From NCBI RefSeq assembly GCF_039555335.1, contig NC_092637.1, positions 7,956,038-8,020,037 of the forward strand: a stretch of DNA of 64,000 bases, in the 5' to 3' direction. The first letter of the stretch is position 1. Each line of letters opens with the position of its first letter. The notes under the pieces were generated by a model. It was not told the origin of the DNA. It saw only the letters and a list, made by a program, of their open reading frames with translations, and searched no databases. The DNA is from Amphiura filiformis (taxonomy: Eukaryota > Echinodermata > Ophiuroidea > Amphilepidida > Amphiuridae). Position numbers and translations under genes: made by a program. Below, piece after piece: positions 1-12,500 of this stretch.

Positions 1-297
1 TAAGAACTACTTTGATTGGTTATAAAGAGGACTATATCATGTATTTAGCCAATCAGCAATATAGTATGAATAGTCAGTAGAGGTGAAGGGGATAAAGCTT
101 AAAAGTACCAAGAGATCTAAAAGCTTTATTTTGATTGGTTACTAAGATGACTATATCATGCAATTAACCAATCAGTGGCACTGTAAGAAAGTCAGTAATG
201 CCCATGGGGTTAAAATCTGAAATTTTGATTTGGTTATAGAATAATTGGAAATCTATGCGATAGAATTGACCCAGCTCTATTCAGAACAGCAAGTAGA
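1..297. other. sequence upstream of first recognisable UIMC1 exon
   Basis: No gene is recognised here. The stretch holds two diverged copies of a short motif (TTTGATTGGTTA at about 10-22 and 131-142, each followed by a CTATATCATG word and an ATTAACCAATCAG-like word), which looks like a dispersed repeat; a similar copy lies near 24560-24620. A weak splice acceptor is possible at 283-284 (TCTATTCAG), so the following reading frame may be an internal exon rather than a first coding exon. Confidence 0.4.
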
Positions 298-593
298 ATG
301 GGCCTACGGAAGCGCCCTCTTGAAGACGTACAGACAACATACCAGCGACGGAAGATCCCACGTGCAGTCGTCGTACCCGAACCACCAGAAATATCAACTC
401 TAGACGAATTTGATTTTGATAACGAAGAGAGGAGACGGGTGGTGACACGGGAGAGACGTAATGGGAATGGAAGTGGATCACAAGTCAATGCTGATGGTGG
501 AGACAGGAGTCAGAGGAGTGAGAAAGGAGAGTTATCTGACTTCTGGAGTCCTCCAGATACGTATGACCCTGGACAACCTCTTATAGATACAAG
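298..593 (+). CDS. UIMC1: UIMC1 exon 1 in window: N-terminal disordered segment and start of AIR
   Basis: Open frame from ATG 298 to the donor AAG|GTAAGA at 593/594. It encodes a basic, charged segment (starting MGLRKRPLEDV) and ends with DFWSPPDTYDPGQPLID, resembling the FW..P..PDGVDPNQ stretch at the start of the vertebrate Abraxas-interacting region. The frame stays open upstream to 229, and an acceptor is possible at 283-284, so ATG 298 may not be the true start. The exon leaves phase 2, which does not fit the next exon (see findings). Confidence 0.6.
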
Positions 594-3500
594 GTAAGAA
601 AGGGACAGACATGGTGGGAATGGGAGGGGATCACAAGTCAGTGTTGATGGTGGAGGCGGAAGAATGAGAAAGTGAGAGTTTCCTGACATCTGGAATCCTC
701 CAGACGCTTATGACTCTGGACAACCTCATATCGATACAAAACGGGTTAAGTCGGTGCTGATGGGGAGACAGGAGCCAGGAATTTTTTAGGAAGCAGAGAG
801 TTTCTTCAGATCTGGAATCCTTTTATTTTTTTTGCTGGTTGTGTTGCTGTTTTAAATTAAGCTACACAACACAATTGGGGATGATTATTGATTGAATTTC
901 TTTATTGGTTCATATCAAAGCATTTCATTCTACTGAGAATATGATTCTTATTCTAACCTTTAACGTTTGTTTCTTTTTCTTTCATATTTGTTCATCTCAA
1001 CCAACCATGAAATAGAAATGTAAGTATATCACATATATCAGGAATGATTAAACACAGAGTCCTATTTCAATTTATAATGCCAATATGCCATTTTCTTGCA
1101 AGAAGTTGATCATAACTAATGCATGAGAATTTTCAGCTTTAAAACTGAATTCCGTTTGTTTGTTTTTAGTCAAAATTTCTGCAACTTATTTAATTTCAGC
1201 CAGTTTTTGGTACTTTTTGCCCAATTTTAGGTGCATTTTCAGTTTTTCAGGAAAGTGCAGTCTCATGCTTGAATTAGCTTTCATAGTAACACATTCCTTA
1301 ACATTGAAGCTATAAAACCATCCTAAGCCTAAAAATTGTTAATCTTGCTTTAAAAAAAGTGACCGCTTTAAAAAAAGTGACCGAAATAGTGTGTGAATGG
1401 AATGCACAGGATTTGTTTTGAAATTGATGTACATTGTAACCTCACATTGTTTTGAATGTCCTACCTCATTTACCAAGTTCTAGGTTAAGGGTAGAACTAC
1501 AATCCCAGACATAAATAGTTCAAACACTTGTGTCAAAGTAGGACTGTTTGATATCGTATTTCTGATATACTTGACATATTAAAATTTCACTCTCTTTGAC
1601 TTGAAGTCTGAACCATTTCCTACTACTACAACCCTCCCCCTGCCCCACCAATCAATGTTGGATGTAGGGGTGCATGACCAAAAAAACACCAACCAACAAC
1701 ATTGATCAGGGAGAATGGGGGCATATAAAAAGTACCCATGTTAAAGTGTTCGAACAATTATGACCGGGATTGTAGTATGCACCCTGAATTTAACAATGAC
1801 ACCAATACTCAAATCCATTATGATAAAAATAAACAAACCTGTTGATTTTACTTGACATTTTTTTACCTTCCAGCAACAAGACAAGCCATCTCTCTATTCA
1901 CCCAAAGGAACGTGCGTCAAAACCTATACCAAAGTCATTCTGAAACTGCTACGTCACTACTGTCTTCGCCTGCGCAAATCTCAAACTAAAAGCGCTCTCC
2001 GTATTGAACGTGGCACACCAGTTATCCAAGGCCCGTATTTTGCAGGGACGTTACGCCACAAGAAACGCGGTGCTAAGACCCCGATGCCGGTGTACGATTT
2101 GAGCGATGATGAAGATGAGATATCCAATAACGCGAGTCAAGACGATTGGAAAGTCGCAGTGAAACCCACCAAAAGACTGGCAATCAAAGACATAGTAGCA
2201 AACCGTAAAAGAAAGCGAGTAAATGTACTCAAAGACAGCGATAGCGATTTAGACGATTTCCAAATTGGTAATGTAGCCAAGACGCAAAGAACATTACATG
2301 GGAGTGAGCTGAAAGTGCAAGACTTTGATATAGATGTGGAGAATGTTAACGAAAATGTGCCTTTGCTTGCATTAGAATGTATAGCGACTATTGCCGGCAG
2401 CAACCGGAAGCTAAATTTCAGCCAAAAACCGTGCACAAAGAGTAGGCCTGATGATAGTCCTACAATTGCCGGCACTAGTAGGATAAGTGATACCGGTGTC
2501 ACGAGTGGGAATAATGAAAATGAGAATTCCTCGCCGACCTTACCGTATGATGATGTTTATGAGGCAGAAACGGAGGAATTTATAAACGACGAAAACCAGC
2601 TTGGTAAACCGTCAAAAAGCGGATTCAATGAAGCAGATACTGTGTTAGTTAAAGAGGACTCGGTCGGTAACAAGTCAAAAGCGCCCTCTACCTCTGGGGC
2701 TGTGGTAGCTCCATCAGATATTTTAGTATCGGATAAATCGTCTACCCCGGTAATGTCTCAGGAAGTTCAGAATGGGAATGAAGAGATGATTGGGGCAGAC
2801 AGGAGTGAGAAACCGCAGCAAGACGATCCATGTTTAGTTGACTCCACTACTATATCAGTGCTACGAAAATCCAGGAAATTAAAAAGGAACATAGATAATT
2901 CGCAAGTTAGTCACCAAGGTGCGGCAGTTACTAGTTCTGAGAATCAAGAGAACATGAATGGTGTTGGTGACGAAAACACAACCAAAAGCACTGCAAGAAA
3001 AGCAAATCCAAGTGCTCATAGTGTCTCTGGGGCAGAGACTGATTCAAAAGAAAGCAAAGTTATAGAAGATGGGGAAGAGTTGGCATCAACTTCTGACACT
3101 AAATCTGTAAATCCATTAAGTAAAAGAACTCGAGAAAATGTGGAGACTTCATCAGAGTCATCAAGGGAAGTAAAGCCTCAAAGAGAATCGCCAGTGGGCG
3201 ATGATGTTTCTAGTATGCCAAAAAATGCTTCACGGTGGTGAAACAATGTCTAATCCCGAAGCAGGCGTTTCTTCGTCAAAAGAAACAACCCCGCAAAAGA
3301 CCTCGCACCGTGGCGCGCAGGTTATGTACCTCGACCAGAATTTGTAAACCATAGTTTTGAAGAAGTACGATTGAACTTTTATTCACATGGAGTGAAAAAC
3401 ATTGAAAGGAGTGAAACTGGTGAGGGCGATGTTTCAGCAAATAGTTCGATGAGTAATGTTCAAAATGGTTTAAAGGGAGAAGAATTGAAAAGTGCTATAG

Positions 3501-6500
3501 AGGAATTCTGTTCGGATGTCCTACCTTCAGTGTCTGTATCTGTCTCTTCAAGCTTATCAGGTATGAAGGTAACTAAATCCTCAAAACACTCCCGTGGTGA
3601 AACAAAAAAGTCAACTATGCAAGTAGAAGTAGACGATGTTGCATCAACATCGGATAATCGCGAGAATGATACGACCAAAAGTAAACCCCCTGTGGAAAGA
3701 ACTGATAGACGGGCACGTCAACAATCTCCTGGGGTTGCCTCATCTTCAGATGATCAGGATGCGAGGGTGGGTCAAAGACGTATTGATTCAGTTGACGAAT
3801 CAGAGAACAAGAAACGACAAAGAACCGTGCCTTCTGATGATGAAGCTGAAACATCATCATCTGTTGCTACATCAAAACCGCAAAGAGCTAAGGTGGGAGA
3901 AAGAACCGTGCCTTCTGATGACGAGGCTGAAACGTCAACCTCGGATTCTGTGTCAAGAAATCGAGAAACAAGGACAAATCAAAAAACAACTTCTGCTGAA
4001 GCGGAAGTCAACATGACATCATCATCAACAGCTGCTGTGTCAGCATCGAAGATTGTCAGCAGGAATGCTGATGAAGAGGCTGAATTGTCAACCTCAAATT
4101 CTGTGTCAAGTAAAAGAGAAACAAGGACAAGACAGAAGACTACAACTTCTGAAGCAGAAGTCAAGACGACATCATCATCAACAGCAGCGGTTTCAGCATC
4201 AAAGGTCATCAGCAGGAAGGCGGATAAAGAGCTTGGGGAAGCTGTTGAAAGCAGTGGCCTGGATTCAGATGCTAGTGGACCTGTATCGGTGAGATCAAGG
4301 GCGGAAGGAGTAGGTGGTGGAAAAACACTGGAGATTGGCTCCAGTGATGAAGCTGCTGTGTCTGGATATACCAGGAGAACAGCTAAGGTAATCAGGCTAT
4401 TCCGTTTGAAATACATACCCTCTATGGAAGATGTGACATTCATCTCCAACACAGGGGGTGTAGATTTCAAAAGGAGTCGCCCATTCATGTAACATTCAAA
4501 TGATAATACGATCTAAGTCCATTCCCTTTAGTTTCAATTTGGCAGTATTTATCCGGTTTCCAACCTTGAATAACAAGTAATTTAGAATCAATAACTTCTT
4601 TTTTTCAATTCTTTAAAAAAAAAAAATTATATTTTTGACTTTTTGGAATTTTGACCCGGATAGGCCAAGGACTGGCGGGAAATCGGGTACCCAGGAATTG
4701 AATACCCGATAAAAAATATGAAAAAGTAGCTTGTTTGGGGCATTGTTAATGGCTTTAAACCCAGGAGCTTCTGGTTGCAGGCCCCTGGATCCCCGGCGCT
4801 GAAACGCTCCCCTCAATCTGCGCACTTCGCTCTATTTGTCAGTCTATATTATTGGACTCTGTTTTCAAGCCTTGAAATAAGCGGACTGGAACCAGGAGCA
4901 ATTTGTTTTTGAACATTGCTCCCGGTTCACTGGGATTTTACAAGAACCAGGACTCAGGAGTGATTTCTAAAGAAAGTTGATAGAAGCAATTTTCAGAAAG
5001 TAAATCCTTTTCTGCATACAGTACAGCATACCAGCACTACTGCATCAAGTGCAAAACTGGAACCAGGAGCAATTTGCTTTAGAAAATCGCTCCTGGTTCA
5101 TGAGAATTTTACAAAGACCAAGAGCAACTAGTAGCTTTACGAGGGCAAATTTGCTCCCAGCGCCTGTTTATTTCAAGGCTTGTCTGTTTTATAGGTTTTC
5201 ATTGTTGGCAGGTATGCCTTTGGCATTTTTTATCCCCTGCCCATTTTTATTTTCTTTTGTTTATTGTCAAACAGCTCTGAGATGCAGCAATGCAGTGAGC
5301 CATTTGATTGGACTTTCAGAGCTCAGTCTGAGAGTTGGCAGTTTGATACTATATATATCATTCTGTTCATTGGTCTTGTTATTATTAATTTGTGTACATC
5401 GTGGAACATTCAACTACGCTTGTTGCTCTGTGAATAAACATGCTAATACACGAGCGTACAACGCTACTCTACATGTCCATATATGCAAGGTTATCTGCGT
5501 ACAACAGCTTACTATGCACAGCCACGCAAAGAGTATGTTCTACGATGTGCACAAATTAAATAATTTTTCTATAGTGTCTGGTCTCTTTGTCAATTGAAAT
5601 GAAACTTACACATATTCCATGTTCCCCTCCTTTAGGTTACTCCCAATAGGCGTGGCAGTGATGAGGCCAGTACAAGTGCTGATGTCCAGCCAACCAACCC
5701 TAAAGTTACTACCAAAGATCGTGAGGCACTGGCTAGAGTAACCCGGCAACAGGAGTCTACTGCCAGAGGGAGGAGGATACCAAAGGTTGCTGATGGACTC
5801 TCGCAATCAGATGGGGATGGACGTGAAACGGAAGGAAGGAGAGCTGATACGGCTGAAGGACTCTCGCAATCAGATAGAGACGGACTTGAAAGGGGACGAG
5901 GGAGAGCTGATACGGCTGACAGACTTGCGCAATCAGCCGGTGATGGGCCTGAAAGGGGACGAGGGAGAGCTGATATGGCTGATAGTAGAAATGATGGCGA
6001 TGTCAAGGTTAGTTGCATGATCAATATTATGTTCGACTGAAGCTGTAGCTATTTGACTTAAAGGCCCAAAATCGTTGGCCTGGTCAACTGGCAGGTGTGT
6101 GCAGGAACTAAATACCAACAATTACTAAATGTTTATACTAGGATTTGGGCAGGTAACCTTGTCCTTACATATCACAATGTTCTTTTAGATGGTCAGGACC
6201 TTGGCGAGTTAGTCACTTTTATTATCATGGATTATGTTATGTCATAAAATGCTGAGCTTGTGTAAATCCAGATGTGCTGTTAACCCTTTAAGTCATAGTC
6301 GAAATGCACTTATCTCCTTTTAGATGTAGGGTCCTCAGTTCTATACGGCTCACCCTCACCAATTATAAAAGTGATGGCCCTCCAGACACCTTTTAATTTA
6401 AAACATTTATATTTTCCTGTGTACAGGAGACGGCAATTGTCAGTGTTGAATGCCCTCTATGCGGAATCAAGTTCCCAATACAGCAGATAGAGGGCCATGC

Positions 6501-9500
6501 ATCGGAATGTAATGGACCTCAAGAAGAAGGTAGGTCATAGGTCACAGGCTGGGTAGGTTGTAGGTCACAGACTGGGTAGGTCATAGGTCACAGACTGGGT
6601 AGAACTGAGATTCCACATAGCAGCATCGTAAATGCAGCATGCTATCGAAATCTGTTTTATCATGCAAGCATTTTCATGCAAACATTGTAGGCTTGTATTG
6701 TTGATGCTGGGATGCATGCATTGGCTTGTCTACTAATTTCTTGGCAAGAAATGCAGTTTTTAACTTACAAATAAAAATCATGATGATAAGGTGACAACAA
6801 AAAAAACCCTGACAGAGTTTTGGGAGATTTGTTTTGTTAGTTTTGCTAAAATCGTTTAAAATAAGCTGTTTTGGGCCAAAAAATAAGGACATTTTCCAAC
6901 AATATTTTGAAAAATCAAGTTTCCCAGAATTTTCAAACTTTTGGTGATAAAAAAAAAAGGAATCCTGACCAACCAACCCATCTTGAAAAGCCTGTCTGCC
7001 CAAAAAACAGGGTGGCTTTTTTCTTGTTACCTAAAATAAAACAATTGTTTGATGCTTATTGCCTATATAGAAGTTGCTGTTGTACCAAGACATACCAGAC
7101 AGCAAGAGCAAATCCCAAGGACCAGTAACCAAAGAGATGATGAGGAGGATGGAGGAGGAGATGGCCAGCTGGAGATGTCAGAAGAGTTTCCAAATTGGAA
7201 TGCAGAGATGGTGGGCAGGTATGTGGGTTTATTCTTCTTGTAAGATCTACTGCGAGTTACCGGCACTAGCTTTGAAGTTTATCATGTTCTGCATTAGCTC
7301 AGTGTTGCTTGGTGCGTGTACATACTTTTATGCGCGCGATCAACGTGCCGCTTATGTACATGCAAAAAAAACATGCTAAGCCAATGCAGCACACACTGAA
7401 CTTCAAAGCTAGTGCCGTTGACTTGAGGTAGATATACAGACTATACCCTCAAGTGGCGTAGCGTCATAGACCCATGTTGGGGCGCATGCCTCCCAATCAG
7501 TGAAAATTTTGATTCTTGAAAATTGTAGGTGCCCCTTCAATCAAGCTCAATGCCTCCACCATAGACTAATATAGACTATTTTCCAACAGTTAAAATATCC
7601 CCATGCATTATTATGCTGTGAATTCTCACATATTCATGAGGGCCGATTGTTTGATCGTGCTGTGAGCTGTGTCTAACAATCACACCAGTGTTGCATGCCT
7701 ATAAGCAATAGCGTTGCGTGTCTTTGTGTTCACGCAAAGGACCGTAACAATAGGCGGTATGTGCGTAGGAGTTTTGCCTGTTGCATTTCATGGAATGATT
7801 GGCCCTCATTATCGGGTGATGCTGAGACTTTGACTTAGTCGATGGCCTCCCCCTTCCCCAATCTGATGATGCATGCTAAGCTTCTGCTGCCCTCCCATGC
7901 AAAATGCAGGATAGGTAGTAAATTTAATTGCCTCCATGATCCACCTGTCTAGCACTGAAGTACATTGTGATGTGTAGTGTACCTGTATTCTAAATGGTTC
8001 CAAAAAGTAAGTCCCCCTTCCCCAAAGAAATGTTGGTATAATCCAAAAACTGCTTGATCGATTTTCTTGTTTTAAATTTTGGAACATAGAATCGATCAAG
8101 TATTTTTTTGGATTATATACCACAATGTCGCATGTCATAAATTGGGTACAACTTCCATTACATGGTCAAAAATGACAAAAAATGTATTTTTTGATATGTT
8201 GTATATTGACAACTTCTAACAATTACCACCACTTTTAACCTTAGCACATGCTTAAGTTATGAGATGTAAATCTCAATTTTCAAATGCAGTTTTCTCAAAT
8301 CGGACCTCAATTACAAAAATGACTGTAAAATTGTTATTTTATGCAAGAATGTCATCAGATTTGGAGGATATGTTCTCAATACATTAATGCTTGAAATGAA
8401 CTATTTTAAATAATTGTACGTATGTTAATTACGTTGTAGAGGTCAATGACCTTTTTACGAGTAATTAGCGAGATGGGTATTCTATTATTGAGGAAATGAA
8501 TATCAAGAAGAGCAATGTACATTAGCATATTGCTAAAAATGCTGAAATTCAACTATGGTTTCATTAAAAATGAAAAAAATGGAGCATATAACCCTTTAAG
8601 GTGGTACTACACCCCTTGATAAATTTGTGAATATTTTTGCATTTTTCTCAAAAAATAATATCACACTGGTAACAAAAGTTATGTATATTATAGGGGTAAG
8701 GAATCCAGTTACTACACTGAAATTTCAGTGACTCAAGACAAGCGGTATGTTATTTATGATAAGAAAAGAGGTACCGCTAGACAGTGAGGATAACTAAAGC
8801 ATAAATTCTGTTTGTCCTCAAAACATTTTGGTTGTCCCCAAAATGTGTCATACTTTTGAGTGTAAACACAGTGGTTGTCCAGGGGATAAGTACATAGCTC
8901 AATATGGTTGTCCCCAGTGATTTTTGGACAAGAGGATAATGCTTATTTCGAACACTGCCGCTAGAATATACCTCATTTCTTAACATATAATGAACCCCTT
9001 GTCTTGAATCACTGAAATTTCAGTGAAGTAATTGGATTCCGTGCCCCTATATAATATACATATAACTTTTGTTACCAGTGTGTAGTTACTTATTTGAGAA
9101 AAATGAAAAATTAGTCACAAAATTTATCAGGGGGTGAAGTACCACCTTAAGTAGTCAGTAATTGTTTTAGTTGTACAAATTCAACATTCAGAACTGTCAA
9201 TACATCATACCCTCACTAGATTTGAAAAAGTAGTTTTGACATGCTGACATGTGAATTTTCACATAGGCCCTATATTGCACACTCCCGCATCCGCCTGCTC
9301 CACCCCTGGCATTTTTCATTTCAACTGATGTGATTTTTTTTTAATGAATGATGTATAATTATATGCTTCAGTAGACTGAAAGAGTATAAAATTAGGCTTA
9401 AAATGAAGTATCAGTCACTGCTGTAGGATATGGGGTTACGGAAAGCCAATCAAATTTGTATCGCAATTTTCAGAAAAATGTAATCTCTCCACCCTTTTTG

Positions 9501-12500
9501 CATACCCAACTTATGACATGAGACCAGGGGGGGACTTAATTTTCTTGGAACCGTTTATGATTTTTATGCCTCCACCGGAAGTATTATGTTCCCTGGTTGT
9601 CTGTCATTCTGTCCGTCCGAGGTTGACCGTGCAATTTCTGCGATTTGGTGGAGAGGTGGCAATTCATATTCTAGCACGTTTTTGTCGCAAAATATTGTGA
9701 TTAAGTAGCTAATTTGCATAATTTATGCAAATCAAGCAAATATCCTTGTGTGCAGATTATCTGGAGATCCGTATAGGTTACAGTGATGAGACTTTGTGGG
9801 GAGTAGCACAGCCAGAGGTTCTTGACATGACCAGATTTTCAGCACAAAATATGCTAAATCGCTAGGTCATTGTGGGGTCATCGGGGTCAAGTCGCCATAT
9901 ATAGTTGCAGGTTTCAGGTTTTTTCAAAAATTTGGTTTGTCACTTACAATGGTGTGAATCTTTCCTTTTTATAACAGAAACCAAACTTCACGTAAGAAAC
10001 CTGTGCATACATACAGCAGACATGCAAACGCAAATGCCACAAAAAGTGCCCCAGATCAAGATGGTAAGTATATATTATACTGTGGTTTGATCCTGAGTGG
10101 TAGTCCAGGGGTCATTTAATGTCATTGTTATAATAGATTACATAAGACATTGGAGTGTTGGGAAAAGGTTAAAGGGCATTGGACCTTGACTATTTTCGGA
10201 ATTATAGGTTAATGAATGCGTCTTACTTGTTGAGAGTGAAATTGTACAAAACGGGGCTCGTGCACCAGACGCATCTACATCTCAGTACAAGTGCATTATT
10301 TTGTACAATTTCTCGAAACAACAAGTAATACGCATTTATTAACCTACTTCATACACGAGATAAAAAGCCGTAATTTGTGCTAAATTTATAACAAAATTGT
10401 CACTAAAAATGTTGGAAAATACGAGCAAATATAATGCATCAACCTGCAAGGAAAATGAATCAATCCTACGTGATGTGAACGCGTTCAGAAGAACTGCGTA
10501 GTACGCGGAGTGTGCGCCTGTGCAATTATACAATATTAATGCACTAAGCATATTTTTCTAATGGCTTTTCTGATTGGCTATGTGGTTCTAAGAGTGTATG
10601 AAATAGGTAATAGAATTAAGTATTATTGATGTCCTCCTAACTGCATAGTTTGGAGTCAAAGAGCACGTCAATTGATAATAATACCTGTACAAAAATAGGG
10701 GTTACTCCAAACAGTTGTGGAACGTATAAATATAGTTTAGTTTTTAAATTTGTTCCCATTTCCAAAGTTGGATTGGAAATTAATTATCAAGCATACATCC
10801 GTCTCTCAACATGCGATATTCAAAATTCGCGGGCGCCGAAATTGTCCAGTACAATGACGTGCCAGTAATACAATGAAGGCTGACAACAATTGAGTACAAG
10901 TAATCATGACGTCATTGCAATAGACAATTTTGGCGCGTGAGAGCCAGCTGTTTATATTAGTTTTATGTGTCAATATGAGTTTGTTTTAAATAAAACCATG
11001 TGATTCCTGCTTGATAATTATTTATCTAACATATAAGGCATAATGTTGGGATTGTCAGAGACATCCTATTAGCTATTTTCTAATATTCACCTTAAAGCAC
11101 AGCACACTGGCTAATGTGTAATTTTATTATATATTTAGTGTTATTATTATTAAGAAGTGTTATTATTATATTAATGTTTGTATGAAACTTCAGATATGAT
11201 GGACGATTGGATGCAAGCAGGAGACACGGCACCAAGACCTGGCAGAAGTCAACTAAGAACAAAGTAAGTCGCTTTTATTGTATTTATTGCCATATATTCC
11301 ATTTTATTCATCAGGGTTGTCACCAGCCCAAGTACAAAAAACCCCTGTTACTGTTAGTGCACCACCTGTTGACAAGCAGGAATTCTTGCTTTTTTGTTGT
11401 TCAAATTTCTGCATTTTTATTATTTTTAGCTCATTTTAGAGAGTTCTTGTCACATTTTACATGCTCTTTCCGGCTTTTTCAGGATTTTCCTGTTTTGTCA
11501 TATGAAATCTATTCGCATGCATGCTCTCGTCCGGCCCCAGAGTAAAGACTTTAACGACTTGACCATGCTGCTCTCTGAAATGATATGATTTTAATTCAAA
11601 CAATTTTTGCTCTAAGATAGGATTTAAGAACCAAGAAAGTAGGGGAAATCAGATGATTCAGTTATTCTCTAACTTTACTTATCTATCTATTCCAGAGTGA
11701 CAAAACCAATAGAATTAATAGATGAGGATGATGAGAGCAACGATATCACTCCTGAGATGGATCATGTTGATGCTACCATCTATCAAATGGTAGAGAATAA
11801 TGAACTACAACTCGTTCAACCTGGACGATCAAGAACTGCACGTAGGAGGTAAAAACTTTCATTGCTGGGGCTTTTCCCACTGGGGGTTCACTTGGGGTAT
11901 TATTTGGTATGCATGCTTGTCACAAAAAAGGTAGAATTTTGACCTGCTGGCGTCGACAATGTCTTTAGGAAAAGGGGTACATTTTAAGGTTAATCTTTGA
12001 CGTTTATATTTATTCGCAGAGTGTTCTTAGGTACACAAGTAATAAACCAAAACAAGGAAAATGAATCAATGTAGTTCCAATGTATTCTCTATTTCCTACC
12101 CCTGAAAACGCCATTTAGGGTCGATTTTTGAGATGCTGTGACCAGCATGGATACCAATTAAGTATGTGAGTGAAACTCCTGGGGCTTTCTATTTGCTAAA
12201 ACAAACAAACCTGAATTCCCAACCAGTGGGTTGATATCCCATATTTGGGATCACAAATTCAAAATATAGCAGTGGTGTAGATTTCTTTTCAACATTTGGG
12301 GAATTGGGGGCTTAGAACAAACACATGCGACATCAACATTGAGGGGGATGATTGTATGGGGGGAGATACATCCCCCTCTCCCCTTAAGTACTTATTATAG
12401 AGTATTATTTAATCAATAGCAGAAAACTAATTGGCCCATTTCTCAGAATAGCAATGAAGCAAAAATATCACTATCAATTACAAAATTATCCATATCTTGG

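Noticed and set aside
2137..2502. 121-codon minus-strand frame opposite UIMC1 exon 2
   Set aside because: Shadow of the Ser/Glu-rich coding exon on the other strand; no motif.
3979..4488. 169-codon minus-strand frame opposite exon 2
   Set aside because: Shadow frame created by the Ser/Thr repeat codons; it also runs through the MITE.
5049..5597. 182-codon open frame in UIMC1 intron 2
   Set aside because: Composition is not protein-like in pattern, it starts in an inverted-repeat element and has no splice or family support.
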